Assembly (NCBI GenBank): GCA_021788115.1
Contig: JAJYLA010000005.1
Location: 1 to 64,000 of the forward strand
Source: Actinomycetes bacterium
Lineage (GTDB): Bacteria > Actinomycetota > Acidimicrobiia > Acidimicrobiales > Palsa-688
DNA: 64,000 nucleotides
Direction of reading: 5' to 3'
Shown here: one piece after another, positions 8,914 through 17,650 of the stretch
Layout of the letters: every line of letters starts with the position of its first letter
Numbering within the stretch: the stretch's first letter is position 1
Notes under the pieces: generated by a model
Databases searched by the model: none
The model's input: the letters and a program-made list of their open reading frames with translations, nothing else
Told to the model about the DNA's origin: nothing
Made by a program: the position numbers and the translations under genes

Positions 8914-9381
8914 TCAGCCCATCGGGGTGGACACGCCCACGCCCCCGCAGCCGGCGATCGTCTTGATCGCCTGGAAGCTCCCGTTGAGCTCCACGGTGAC
9001 GAAGCTGCCGTCGGCCTTCTTCATGTGCACTTCGTAGGGGGCGGCGCCGGAGGAATCGGTTTCGGCGCGCACCACCGTGGCGCCCGGCACGGCTGCCTTC
9101 GCGGCCGCCTCCGCCTTCTGCAAAGCGCTGCCCGTCAGCAACGTCTCGCCGGGTCCGTGGCTCACCGTCGCCGGGTTGATGGACGCCCCGAGAGGCGGCG
9201 AGGGTCTGGAGCCGGTGGACCACGGTGTGCTCGCGGTGGAGCTTGAAGCCGTGCTCGTGGTCGAGCCGCTCGTGGTGGAGCCCGTGGCGGCGGACGCGAT
9301 GCCCGCTGCACCGAGGCTGGCCCCGGCGACAAGAGCGCCGGTGACGGGGGTCCTGCGGACGATGGAAGCGCGAATGGCCAT
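8914..9381 (-). CDS. Exported PepSY-domain protein
   Basis: The 155-residue product starts at the ATG at 9381, with AGAGGA seven bases upstream. Residues 1-33 form a signal or anchor segment (SIVRRTPVTGALVAGASLG), followed by a Ser/Thr-rich linker. The C-terminal part (about 85-150) has the pattern of a PepSY domain: an amphipathic helix LLTGSALQKAEAAAKAAVPG, then beta strands ending EVHMKKADGSFVTVELN. PepSY modules often inhibit or chaperone peptidases outside the membrane. The target is unknown. It lies downstream of gdhA on the same strand but 200 bp away, so probably has its own promoter. Confidence 0.8.
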   Translation of the reverse strand: MAIRASIVRRTPVTGALVAGASLGAAGIASAATGSTTSGSTTSTASSSTASTPWSTGSRPSPPLGASINPATVSHGPGETLLTGSALQKAEAAAKAAVPGATVVRAETDSSGAAPYEVHMKKADGSFVTVELNGSFQAIKTIAGCGGVGVSTPMG

Positions 9382-9582
9382 CGCAAATCCTCTCTGGGGT
9401 CGGACCGGGGACTTCCCGGACGAGCGCCACGATGGCCGGGAAAACTGTGAGCGGGCTGGGGTCGGGCCAAGAGCCTCCGCAGTATTGCGACCGGGGGAGT
9501 GCCTGCTGCGGCGATCAGTGGTTGGTGGTCGCCGCATGATCCGTCGAGGTCGGGACGGCGCCGCTTCTCCCTCCGATGTCGG

Positions 9583-10947
9583 TTACCAGATCTGCTCGTC
9601 GAGGATCGCGTCGGCGACCTTCACGAAGCCGGCGATGTTGGCGCCCATCACGTAGTTGCCGGGATTGCCGTACTCCTCGGCGGCCGCCGTCACCTGGGTA
9701 TGGATGGTGCGCATGATCTGCTGAAGCTCGGCGTCGACGCGCTCGCGCGGCCACTGGAGCCGCTCGCTGTCCTGGGACATCTCCAGACCGGAGACGGCGA
9801 CCCCGCCCGCGTTTGCGGCCTTCCCCGGACCGTAGAGGAGACCCGACGCCAGGAAGAGGTGGACACCGTCCGGCGTGGTCGGCATGTTGGCGCCCTCGGC
9901 GACGACCGTGACGCCACCCGCGATCAGGCTGGCGGCGTCCTTGCCGGTGATCTCGTTCTGGGTGGCGCTCGGGAAGGCGCAGTCGGCGGGGATGCTCCAC
10001 AGAGGGTTCGCCTCGGCGCCGGCGCCCGCGGCGACGAATACCGCCCTCGGGTACTTCTCGACGTACTCGCGTATGCGGCCGCGCCGCTCGTTCTTGAGCT
10101 GCATGACCCAGCCCAGCTTCTCCTCGTCGATGCCGTCGGGATCGTGGATGAAGCCACCCGAATCCGAGAGGGTGACAGGGCGCCCGCCGAGCGCGAGGAG
10201 CTTCTCGACCGTGTACTGCGCCACGTTGCCGCTCCCCGAGACGAGGCAGGTCTTCCCCTCGAGGGTGTCTCCCCGCGTCGCGAGCATCTCCTGGGCGAAG
10301 TAGACCGCACCGTAGCCGGTGGCCTCCGGCCGGATGTGCGAGCCGCCCCAGTTGGGCCCCTTTCCGGTGAGGACACCCGTGAACTGGTTGGTGATGCGCT
10401 TGTACTGGCCGAAGAGGGCTCCGATCTCCCGGGCGCCGACCCCGATGTCCCCGGCGGGGATGTCGGTGAACTGCCCGATGTGGCGGTACAGTTCGGTCAT
10501 GAAGGACTGGCAGAAGCGCCGCACCTCGCCGTCGCTGCGGCCCTTCGGGTCGAAGTTGGAGCCGCCCTTGGCTCCGCCCATGGGCAGCCCGGTCAGGGCG
10601 TTCTTGTAGACCTGCTCGAACGCCAGGAACTTCAAGAGCCCGAGGTAGACCGTCGGGTGGAACCGCAGACCGCCCTTGTAGGGACCGATGCTGCTGCTCA
10701 TCTGGACCCGGTATCCGCGGTTCAGGTGGATGACGCCCCCGTCGTCCAGCCAGGGCACCCGGAAGATGATCACCCTCTCGGGTTCGGCCATCCTCTCGAG
10801 GATCTTGGCCTCCCGGTATTCCTTGTGTCGCTCCAGGACCGGGACGAGGCTGGTGTACACCTCGCGCACGGCTTGGAGGAACTCGGGCTCACCGGGGTTG
10901 TTCGCCTCGATGTCGTCCAGGACCGAATCGACATAGCTACTCGCCAT
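9583..10947 (-). CDS. gdhA: NADP-type glutamate dehydrogenase
   Basis: A 454-residue enzyme of normal length for hexameric GDH. It interconverts 2-oxoglutarate plus ammonium and glutamate in the cytoplasm. Visible signatures are KGGLRFHP (residues 91-98) and GGAKGG with catalytic K127, followed by the Rossmann domain with GSGNVAQY. Assignment to the NADP-dependent, biosynthetic type rests on overall similarity to that subgroup. The start is the ATG at 10947 with GGAAGGAG eight bases upstream; the frame stays open beyond it but loses coding character. It is followed upstream in the same direction by the aminotransferase, 71 bp away, which would use glutamate as amino donor. Confidence 0.95.
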   Translation of the reverse strand: MASSYVDSVLDDIEANNPGEPEFLQAVREVYTSLVPVLERHKEYREAKILERMAEPERVIIFRVPWLDDGGVIHLNRGYRVQMSSSIGPYKGGLRFHPTVYLGLLKFLAFEQVYKNALTGLPMGGAKGGSNFDPKGRSDGEVRRFCQSFMTELYRHIGQFTDIPAGDIGVGAREIGALFGQYKRITNQFTGVLTGKGPNWGGSHIRPEATGYGAVYFAQEMLATRGDTLEGKTCLVSGSGNVAQYTVEKLLALGGRPVTLSDSGGFIHDPDGIDEEKLGWVMQLKNERRGRIREYVEKYPRAVFVAAGAGAEANPLWSIPADCAFPSATQNEITGKDAASLIAGGVTVVAEGANMPTTPDGVHLFLASGLLYGPGKAANAGGVAVSGLEMSQDSERLQWPRERVDAELQQIMRTIHTQVTAAAEEYGNPGNYVMGANIAGFVKVADAILDEQIW

Positions 10948-11018
10948 TGAGTTGCTCCTTCCGAACCTATCCTGATGGTGATGCTGTTCACCGGGCGGTT
11001 CGACGTCCACGCGCAGCG

Positions 11019-12230
11019 CTACGCCATGTTCGTCGATTCCCTGCCCGTGCCGGCAGACCCCTGGCGTGAGAGGGTCGAAACGAGCTCTTCGATCGCTACG
11101 AGGGCCAGTCGAATGTTGTCGACCGAGTTGGCGTACGACAGACGCAGATATCCCTCCCCGAAGGCGCCGAACGCGGTCCCTGCCAGGCAGGCGACCCCGG
11201 CCTCGTCGAGGAGCCGCGACTGAAGTACCCCTGAGGGGACGCCGAGCTCCTTGACGTTCGGGAAGACGTAGAAGGCGCCTTCGGGCCGGGCGCACGTGAT
11301 GCCGGGTATCTGGTTGAGGCCGTCGACAATCACGTCCCGCCGCTCGCGGAACGCGGCGACCATCTCGTCCACCGGCTCCCAGGGACCCTCGAGCGCCGCC
11401 CGGGCGGCGGACTGGCTGAACGCGGACGTGCACGACACCGAGTTGATGATGAGGCGTGTCACGGGCTCCACGAGGGTTGGCGGGAACACCCCGAAGCCGA
11501 GACGCCAGCCTGTCATCGCGAACGTCTTGGACCACCCGTCGAGCAGGATCGTGCGCTCGGCCATACCGTCCACGTCGAGGACACTGGCGTGCTCCCCGCC
11601 GTAACGGATCGCCCAGTAGACCTCGTCGCTCAGGACGGTGAGGTCGTGGCGCTGGGCGACCTCGGCGATCGCCTGGCAGTCCTCACTCGTGAGGGCCCCT
11701 CCGCAGGGGTTGTGGGGCGAATTGAGGATCAGCAGCTTCGTCCGGGGGGTGACGAGCCGCTCGAGCTCCTCGGGGTCGATGCGGAAGCCGTTCTCCTCCC
11801 GGACGGGAACGGCGACGGGGGTGGCGCCCGAGAAGGTCGCGATGGACTCGTACATAGGGAACCCCGGGTCGGGGTAGAGGACCTCATCGCCGGTCTCGCA
11901 CAGGGCGAGGATCGTGTAGAACATGATCGGCTTGGCGCCCGGGGTCACGACGACCTGGTCCGGCGCCGCGCGCAGGCGACCCGTCCGTTCCACGAAAGCG
12001 GCGACGGACTCCCGCAGTGCAACCGTGCCGGGGGCCGCCACGTAGTGGGTCTGGCCCGCCCGAAGCGCGTCGACTGCGGCCTCGACGATATGGGGAGGCG
12101 TCGGGAAGTCGGGTTCGCCGATTTCGAGATGGACGACCTTCCGGCCCGAGGCTTCCAGCGACTGCGCTTGCGCCAGAACGGCGAAGGCGGACTCTGTGCC
12201 GAGTCCTTTCATGCGCGACGCGAGATCCAT
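11019..12230 (-). CDS. Class I/II PLP-dependent aminotransferase
   Basis: The 403-residue product has the aspartate-aminotransferase fold. The cofactor lysine is K235 in WSKTFAMTGWRLG, NSPHNPCG occupies 170-177 and DEVY 202-205. The substrate could be aspartate, alanine or aromatic amino acids; sequence alone does not decide. The start is the ATG at 12230; the open frame continues upstream without coding character. It precedes gdhA on the same strand with a 71-bp gap, so the two may be cotranscribed. Its promoter region, shared with the divergent transketolase-like gene, contains two 5-4-5 inverted repeats of the DosR/DevR type. Confidence 0.92.
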   Translation of the reverse strand: MDLASRMKGLGTESAFAVLAQAQSLEASGRKVVHLEIGEPDFPTPPHIVEAAVDALRAGQTHYVAAPGTVALRESVAAFVERTGRLRAAPDQVVVTPGAKPIMFYTILALCETGDEVLYPDPGFPMYESIATFSGATPVAVPVREENGFRIDPEELERLVTPRTKLLILNSPHNPCGGALTSEDCQAIAEVAQRHDLTVLSDEVYWAIRYGGEHASVLDVDGMAERTILLDGWSKTFAMTGWRLGFGVFPPTLVEPVTRLIINSVSCTSAFSQSAARAALEGPWEPVDEMVAAFRERRDVIVDGLNQIPGITCARPEGAFYVFPNVKELGVPSGVLQSRLLDEAGVACLAGTAFGAFGEGYLRLSYANSVDNIRLALVAIEELVSTLSRQGSAGTGRESTNMA

Positions 12231-12265
12231 GCGAGCACCCTTGCGCGAGCCAGCACCACGATACA

Positions 12266-12279
12266 GGGTCAAAAGACCT
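12266..12279. promoter_or_regulatory. DosR/DevR-like 5-4-5 box, aminotransferase side
   Basis: GGGTC-AAAA-GACCT, nearly palindromic, centred about 43 bp upstream of the aminotransferase ATG. DosR/DevR boxes have the layout GGGAC-N4-GTCCC, and this site keeps the spacing with A/T variation at the fourth base. Binding is inferred. Confidence 0.35.
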
Positions 12280-12310
12280 TTCAGGCGCTCCGCGGACCAC
12301 CTTCGCCCGA

Positions 12311-12324
12311 GGGACCAAAGACCC
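12311..12324. promoter_or_regulatory. DosR/DevR-like 5-4-5 box, transketolase side
   Basis: GGGAC-CAAA-GACCC, about 60 bp upstream of the transketolase-like ATG and 45 bp from the other box. It has the same 5-4-5 layout as sites before the CBS gene and between the NRAMP and DinB genes. Confidence 0.4.
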
Positions 12325-12384
12325 TTCCTCTCGGCGAATGAGGGCGGCAAGATCCACGGACCGCCCGATCGCCAGAGGTGCCTG

Positions 12385-14943
12385 ATGACCGTGCTGCCCA
12401 ACGTCGACTTCTCCGCCCGCCGCGGCGGCGCGAACAGCGAGGGGGAAGTGCTTCGGCTCTACGGAGCCGCTGAGGACGACTTCGCCCGCTACGAGGTCCT
12501 CAAGGACCTGGTCGACGAGTGCCTGGACCTCATCCTCGACTATCGGCAGAGCGGCCATCCCGGAGGGTCGCGCTCGAAGGTCCACATGCTGCTGTCCCTG
12601 CTGCTTTCCGGCGGCATGCGATGGGATGTTCGCCGGCCGTGGCGGCGCTATGCCGACCGCTTCGTGCTCGCGGCCGGGCACACCGCCCCCGTCGTCTACT
12701 CCACCCTGGCGGTCTTGAACGAGGGCCTGCGGGCCCGCTTCGAGCGGACCGGGTCGCAGCAGTGGGCCTTCCCCGCCGAGGGTCGATTCGCCCTCACGTG
12801 GGAGGACTTGCTCGGCTTCCGGCATCGGGGGGGCCTGCCCGGCCATGCCGAAATGTCGGGCAAGACGCTGTTCTTGAAGTTCAACACCGGCCCTTCCGGC
12901 CACGGGATGGCGCCCGCCGTCGGCGAAGCCCTCGCCCTCAAGCTGGCGGGCGCCGCCGACGTCAAGGTCTTCCTGATCGAAGGGGAGGGCGGCCTCACCC
13001 CTGGCGGAGCCCACGAGGCGAAGAACACCGGGTGGGGCCTCGGGCTTTCGAACCTCGTCTTCCTGATCGACTGGAACGACTTCGGGATCGACCCCCGGCC
13101 CACCTCGAGCGTCGTGCACGGCTCGCCGGTCGACTGGTTCGCTCCCTATGGCTGGCGGGTCGCCGGCGCCGAGCATGGATCGGAGTGGAGCTCGGTCACC
13201 CGGGCGGTGCTCGACGCCGCCTGCGGGCCCAACGAGGGGGGGACGCCGAGCGTCGCCTGGTTCAAGACCCGCAAGGGCAGAGGCTACGACAAGTACGACG
13301 CAGCCAGCCACGGCTCCCCCTGGCCGCTGCACTCGGAGCAGTTCTGGGCGATACGCCAGCGGTTCATGGATCGCTACGGTGTGAAGTACCAGGGCGTGGG
13401 CGAGGCCGCCCCCGCCGACCCGGCGGCGCGACGGGAGCAGGAGGCCGCCAACCTGCGTGTGGCCCTGGAGGTGCTGCGCCGCGACGACGACCTCGTCGAA
13501 TGGCTGTCGAACCGGCTCCTGGCGATCGCCGGCGCCGTGCCCAACCACCTCGAGGGACACCGGTTCGGGGGCGCCGCCGCCCCGGCGATCGCCGGCGCCG
13601 TGCCCAACCACCTCGAGGGACACCGGTCCGGGGGCGCCGCCGCCCCGCCCCCCGCCGGCTCCGTGCCCCCCGCTCCCGCCGGCTCCGTGCCCCCGGCTCC
13701 CGCCGACTCTGTCCACCCGGCCGCCTCATCGGCTCGCACAGCCTCGATCTTCAGCGACGAGCGCATCTTCGACGCCGGGCGCTACCCGCCGGAGCTGTGG
13801 AAGCGACCGGGCGAGAAGGCACCGAACCGGCTCGCCCTCGGCGCGTGGGGTGCGTACGTCAACTCGATCGCCAAGCGGGACTACGGCAGGCCCCTGTTCG
13901 TCGCCTGCTCGGCGGACCTGGCCGAGTCGACGAACATCGCAGGCTTCGCGTCGGGCTTCGGGTCGGAGGCCGGATTCGGATGGTACGACAGAGAGACCAA
14001 CCCGACGGGCTGCCTCCTGCCGACCGAGATCACCGAGTTCACCAACGCCGGGATGATGGCCGGCCTGGCTACCGTCAACTTTGCGGAGGATCCCTTCGCC
14101 ACCTTCGACGGTTACTGGGGCGCCTTCTCGACGTACGGCTCCTTCTCCTACCTCAAGTACGGCCCCATCCGGCTGTTCAGCCAGCTGGCGCAGGACTGCG
14201 AGCTGAAGGTCGGCAAGCTGCTGTGGGTCGCCGGTCACTCCGGACCGGAGACCGCCGACGACTCCCGGACACACTTCGGTGTCTTCGAGACCGGCATCAC
14301 CCAGCTCTTCCCCCAGGGCCAGGTGATCGACGTGCACCCCTGGGAGTACAACGAGGTTCCCGTCGTGCTGGCGGCTGCGCTCGCCACGGAGGTCCCCGTT
14401 GTAGCCCTGCACCTGACGCGGCCGCCGATCGAGATCCCCGACCGCGACGCTCTCGGCATTCCATCCCATCACTGGGCGGCTCGGGGTGCCTACCTGCTGA
14501 GGGACTTCCGGGACGGCCAGCCCCGCGGGGGTACGGTGTTCGTGCGGGGGACGATGCCGACGAACAACCTGCTCGCCGTCCTGCGCGAGCTCGACCGCGC
14601 CGGCCTCAACGTCAAGGTCGTGGCAGCGATCAGCCCGCAGCTGTTCGCCCGGCAGGATGCGGGCTACCGGGGCGCGGTCGTCGCCCCTGCTGACGCGCTG
14701 GATGCCATGGTGGTCACCAACGGAGCCTTCAGGCTCATGGGCGATTGGGCCTGCGGCCCGCTGGTGCAGGAGTACTCGCTGTCCTCGGACTGGGACGACC
14801 GCTGGCGCACCGGCGGAACGGTCGACGAGGTCATGGACGAGGCGCACCTCGGCACCGACCACATTCTGGGCGCGATCGAGCGATTCGTTGCCGAGCGCGA
14901 CGCCCGCTTGCGCCGCTGGCGCGACCTGCTCGACCAGGCGTGA
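12385..14943 (+). CDS. Transketolase-like thiamine-diphosphate enzyme with duplicated linker
   Basis: The 852-residue protein has an N-terminal thiamine-diphosphate domain (HPGGSRSKVHML near residue 55; GEGGLTPGGAHEAKN as the cofactor and magnesium motif near 200), a pyrimidine-binding domain (from about 455; ADLAESTNIAGF) and a C-terminal transketolase domain. This order is that of transketolases, which move two-carbon units between sugar phosphates; a specialised relative cannot be excluded. The start is the ATG at 12385 with AGAGG six bases upstream. Oddly, the linker between the first two domains (residues 380-450) contains a perfect-length 21-residue tandem duplication and further GSVPPAP-type repeats. 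It is divergent from the aminotransferase. Confidence 0.85.
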   Translation: MTVLPNVDFSARRGGANSEGEVLRLYGAAEDDFARYEVLKDLVDECLDLILDYRQSGHPGGSRSKVHMLLSLLLSGGMRWDVRRPWRRYADRFVLAAGHTAPVVYSTLAVLNEGLRARFERTGSQQWAFPAEGRFALTWEDLLGFRHRGGLPGHAEMSGKTLFLKFNTGPSGHGMAPAVGEALALKLAGAADVKVFLIEGEGGLTPGGAHEAKNTGWGLGLSNLVFLIDWNDFGIDPRPTSSVVHGSPVDWFAPYGWRVAGAEHGSEWSSVTRAVLDAACGPNEGGTPSVAWFKTRKGRGYDKYDAASHGSPWPLHSEQFWAIRQRFMDRYGVKYQGVGEAAPADPAARREQEAANLRVALEVLRRDDDLVEWLSNRLLAIAGAVPNHLEGHRFGGAAAPAIAGAVPNHLEGHRSGGAAAPPPAGSVPPAPAGSVPPAPADSVHPAASSARTASIFSDERIFDAGRYPPELWKRPGEKAPNRLALGAWGAYVNSIAKRDYGRPLFVACSADLAESTNIAGFASGFGSEAGFGWYDRETNPTGCLLPTEITEFTNAGMMAGLATVNFAEDPFATFDGYWGAFSTYGSFSYLKYGPIRLFSQLAQDCELKVGKLLWVAGHSGPETADDSRTHFGVFETGITQLFPQGQVIDVHPWEYNEVPVVLAAALATEVPVVALHLTRPPIEIPDRDALGIPSHHWAARGAYLLRDFRDGQPRGGTVFVRGTMPTNNLLAVLRELDRAGLNVKVVAAISPQLFARQDAGYRGAVVAPADALDAMVVTNGAFRLMGDWACGPLVQEYSLSSDWDDRWRTGGTVDEVMDEAHLGTDHILGAIERFVAERDARLRRWRDLLDQA
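13522..13647 (+). repeat. 63-bp tandem duplication inside the transketolase-like gene
   Basis: Two adjacent 63-bp copies (13522-13584 and 13585-13647) encode 21 residues each, starting AIAGAVPNHLEG and differing at a single Phe/Ser position. They are followed by shorter Pro-rich repeats encoding AGSVPPAP units up to about 13720. The frame is kept. Confidence 0.9.
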
Positions 14944-14955
14944 CCGCCGCGCGCT

Positions 14956-14969
14956 GTGACCTTGGTCAC
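14956..14969. promoter_or_regulatory. Perfect palindrome upstream of the CBS gene, DosR/DevR-like layout
   Basis: GTGAC-CTTG-GTCAC, an inverted repeat with 5-bp arms (6-2-6 if the flanks are counted). It sits about 66 bp upstream of the likely start of the CBS gene, and a second dyad lies 28 bp further on. Confidence 0.4.
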
Positions 14970-14982
14970 CGGTTTGTCCGGT

Positions 14983-14998
14983 AGAGCCTTTCGGCTCT
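14983..14998. promoter_or_regulatory. Second palindrome upstream of the CBS gene
   Basis: AGAGCC-TTTC-GGCTCT, perfect 6-bp arms. The core resembles the AGGGCC-N-TTCGGCCCT variant of DevR-type boxes known from streptomycetes. It could also form a small RNA hairpin in the leader. Confidence 0.4.
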
Positions 14999-15034
14999 CG
15001 CAGCCCTGAGCGGGTGGCGCGAACGTACGGGTAT

Positions 15035-15427
15035 ATGAGCACAGACCAGCTGTTGCGCGGCCTGGTCGACACGGTGATGCACAGCCCCGTCGTCACGGTC
15101 GAGCGGAACGCGACCCTGCGTGTCGCCGCCCGGGCGTTACGCCAGGCTGACGTGGGCATCCTGGCCGTCATGGAGGGTCCCTTCGTCGCCGGTGTCCTCT
15201 CCGAACGCGACGTCGTGAGAGGCCTGGCCGACGGGGTGGACCCAGACGAGTCCCAGGTGGCGTCCGTCATGAGCGCCGAACCCCGGTACGTCACGGCGGG
15301 CGCCGACCTCTCCGCCGCCGCCGAGGAGATGCTGGCGGCGGGGATCCGCCATCTGCCCGTGCTGGACGAAGGCGAGCTCGTGGGCATCGTGTCGATGCGG
15401 GACCTCGTCGCCGTCCTCGGCGGCTGA
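15035..15427 (+). CDS. Two-CBS-domain protein
   Basis: A 130-residue protein made almost entirely of a Bateman module: CBS1 at about 10-62 (VMHSPVVTVERNATL, then VLSERDVVRGLADG) and CBS2 at about 75-130 (VMSAEPRYVTAGADL, then GIVSMRDLVAVL). Such stand-alone pairs bind adenine nucleotides and sense energy charge; in mycobacteria several belong to the dormancy regulon. I prefer the ATG at 15035, but a GTG at 15014 would add seven residues. Two palindromes of DosR/DevR-like layout lie just upstream, consistent with hypoxic control. Confidence 0.88.
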   Translation: MSTDQLLRGLVDTVMHSPVVTVERNATLRVAARALRQADVGILAVMEGPFVAGVLSERDVVRGLADGVDPDESQVASVMSAEPRYVTAGADLSAAAEEMLAAGIRHLPVLDEGELVGIVSMRDLVAVLGG

Positions 15428-15548
15428 ACGCGGGGGCGCCCGACCACCGGAAGACCTGAGCACCCGGTGAGGGGGCGCCCGCAGCGGCGGTCATCATCCC
15501 CGGGGCGGTACGGAGCCGCGATACGGTGACCCCGGAGGAGTTCGGGAC

Positions 15549-16406
15549 ATGTTGGTGCCTTGGAACGCGGCGGCCCTCGCCACGGCCTGCCTCGCCGCTC
15601 TAAGCCTCGTGATGCGGCGGCTGCGTTGGCACCCCGCGCGCGTCGCGGCACCCTTCGCGTGGGAGGCCGGCGTGATCCTGGGCCTCTACGCCGTGTGGCA
15701 GAAGGCCGGCGACCTCGCCGCCGACCACGTCGCCGGGGCGGCCGGCAACGCCCTGTGGGTGTGGCGGGTGGAGCGCTTGATGCACTTTCCCAGCGAGCTC
15801 ACCGTGCAGCGGTGGGTGCTCCCGTTCCCGCTCGTGGTCGAAGCGCTCAACGGCGTCTACGCGATCGTCCACGTGCCGGCGCTCATCGTCTTCCTGATAT
15901 GGCTGTTCGTCCGGCACCACGACGCCTACTACCGGTGGCGCAACGTGGGCGCCCTGCTGACCTTCGCCATGCTGGCCATCCAGGTCGTGCCGGTCGCGCC
16001 GCCGCGGCTGCTGCCACAGCTGGGATTCGTGGACACCGCTGCGCGCTACCACGAGTCGGTCTACGGCGGAGCCGGGCTGCGCAGCGCTCAGGTCGTGGCG
16101 GCCATGCCGTCGGTGCACGTCGGGTGGGCCGTCTTCATCGCCGTCGCCGTCGTCGCGGTCAGCCGGAGCAGGCGGCGCTGGCTCATCCTGGTACATCCCG
16201 CGCTGACCCTCTTCGCCGTCGTCGCGACAGCGAACCACTGGTGGCTCGACGGCATCGTGGCCGCTGCGCTGGTGCCGCTCGCCGTCGCGGTCGAGGCTTT
16301 CGCGCGCGCGTCTTGGCAGAGGGCGCGGACACCGGTCGGGGTTCCCCCGCCGGCGCCCGCCCACCTGCCCGTCGCCGCCGGCGCGGGCGAGGTCGATCCC
16401 CCCTGA
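15549..16406 (+). CDS. PAP2-superfamily membrane phosphatase/phosphotransferase
   Basis: The 285-residue membrane protein has about six spans. It carries the PAP2 catalytic pattern in the Aur1/inositol-phosphotransferase style: PAPPRLLPQLGF near 155, AAMPSVHVGWA near 180 and NHWWLDGIVAA near 237, the two histidines and aspartate forming the active site. These enzymes hydrolyse or transfer phosphate on lipid-linked substrates at the outer membrane face. The start is the ATG at 15549 with GGAGGAG eight bases upstream. It ends 60 bp from the convergent esterase gene. The Pro/Ala-rich tail is probably cytoplasmic. Confidence 0.86.
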   Translation: MLVPWNAAALATACLAALSLVMRRLRWHPARVAAPFAWEAGVILGLYAVWQKAGDLAADHVAGAAGNALWVWRVERLMHFPSELTVQRWVLPFPLVVEALNGVYAIVHVPALIVFLIWLFVRHHDAYYRWRNVGALLTFAMLAIQVVPVAPPRLLPQLGFVDTAARYHESVYGGAGLRSAQVVAAMPSVHVGWAVFIAVAVVAVSRSRRRWLILVHPALTLFAVVATANHWWLDGIVAAALVPLAVAVEAFARASWQRARTPVGVPPPAPAHLPVAAGAGEVDPP

Positions 16407-16466
16407 GCGTGGACGCGCCGCTCGCGCCAACCGCGGAGGACGCCGCCCTCTCCGTTGCTTGTCAGG

Positions 16467-17495
16467 TCACGGGGACAGGCGTTCGGCGAGGAAGGCGAGC
16501 GACAGCGGATACCGGTACTCGATGCGGGAGTGGGTGCCTTCGAAGAGCTCGAAGCGCACGTCGTCGACGCCCACCTTCGCCAGGGCGTCGCGGAACGCCT
16601 CCGCGCCGAGATCGAGGTACCAGTCGTCGCTCTTGCCCGCGTCGATCCAGATGGCGCGGAGGCCGCCCAGCGCGTCGGCGTGCGCCGGGACCATGCGCAC
16701 CGGATCCCACTCCAGCCACCGCTCCCAGACGTCCTCCCGGAGCTGCCCGCTGTGCGGCTCGAAGGGGAGGACCGGTGTGCCGTCCTCGCCGGCGGAGAAG
16801 CACGCCGCCACGCCGAGCGTCATGAGCAGCGATTCGTCACCGGCCTTCGTGAAGGCCACCCGGCCCTGGAAGTCCTCCCACCAGCGCTGGATCGACCCCT
16901 CGTAGTCGCGCAGGTGCCGGGCCGACTTGGCGAACTCCGGTATGTACAAGAGCTCGTAGAGGCAGTCGCCTGCGTGGGTCGCCATACCGCCGAACAGGTC
17001 GGGGCGGAGCATCGGCGTGATCATGGCTCCGAAGCCTCCGCTCGACTTGCCCTGGACGCCTCGGTGGGCAGGGTCGGGGAGGGTGCGGTAGGAGGCGTCG
17101 ACGAAGGGAACGACGTCCTCGCAGAGGTAGGTGTGGTAGCGGCCGGTGCCGGGGGAGTCCACGAACTGTGATCCCCCGTACGCCGTCCATGCGTCGACGT
17201 ACACCACGATGCAGGGCGGGGCGTCGCCCGCAGCGAACAGGGCGTCCGCCGCTTCGGGGAAGGGTTGGCGGAACGCCGACCGGTTGGGCCACATGCCGAC
17301 GTGGCCCGTGTAGCCCTGCAGGACGTACACCGACGGGTACCGGCGCTCCGGGTCGTCGTCGTACCCGGGGGGAACATAGACGAGGAGGGGCCGCTCGGCG
17401 GGGTCGCCGAGAGGATTGCCCGCCAGGCTCGGCGAGGCGAGGACGTGCCGGTCGAGCCGGCCGGCCAGCTCGGCGTTCCACGGGAGGGGGCTCAT
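16467..17495 (-). CDS. Putative esterase, alpha/beta hydrolase (esterase D/antigen 85-like fold)
   Basis: A 342-residue protein of the PF00756-type esterase group. LLVYVPPGYDDDPERRYP opens the fold, the nucleophile is S151 in GKSSGG, and TSH-type active-site histidine is likely H in EGTHSRIEYRYP near 325. No signal peptide is visible, so it should act in the cytoplasm. Substrates of the family range from formyl-glutathione to siderophore and mycolyl esters and cannot be told here. The start is the ATG at 17495; upstream frame extension lacks coding character. It is divergent from the DUF5666-like gene. Confidence 0.87.
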   Translation of the reverse strand: MSPLPWNAELAGRLDRHVLASPSLAGNPLGDPAERPLLVYVPPGYDDDPERRYPSVYVLQGYTGHVGMWPNRSAFRQPFPEAADALFAAGDAPPCIVVYVDAWTAYGGSQFVDSPGTGRYHTYLCEDVVPFVDASYRTLPDPAHRGVQGKSSGGFGAMITPMLRPDLFGGMATHAGDCLYELLYIPEFAKSARHLRDYEGSIQRWWEDFQGRVAFTKAGDESLLMTLGVAACFSAGEDGTPVLPFEPHSGQLREDVWERWLEWDPVRMVPAHADALGGLRAIWIDAGKSDDWYLDLGAEAFRDALAKVGVDDVRFELFEGTHSRIEYRYPLSLAFLAERLSP

Positions 17496-17574
17496 GGCCG
17501 ACCACCCTAAAGCGCCCCGCGACCCGCCGGTGTCCCGACTCGACCCTCCGGGGTGCTTCACGCACGCGCGGACA

Positions 17575-17605
17575 CTCAGGTCGCCTTCATGTTGCTCTCA
17601 GGTCG
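17575..17605. promoter_or_regulatory. Direct repeat upstream of the DUF5666-like gene
   Basis: CTCAGGTCG occurs at 17575-17583 and again at 17597-17605, 22 bp apart (two helical turns). Direct repeats at this spacing are used by PhoB/PhoP-type response regulators. Function is inferred and weak. Confidence 0.25.
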
Positions 17606-17650
17606 GCGTGAGAGAATTCCGCGGTAGCAACGACGACCGGAGGTCCGCAG

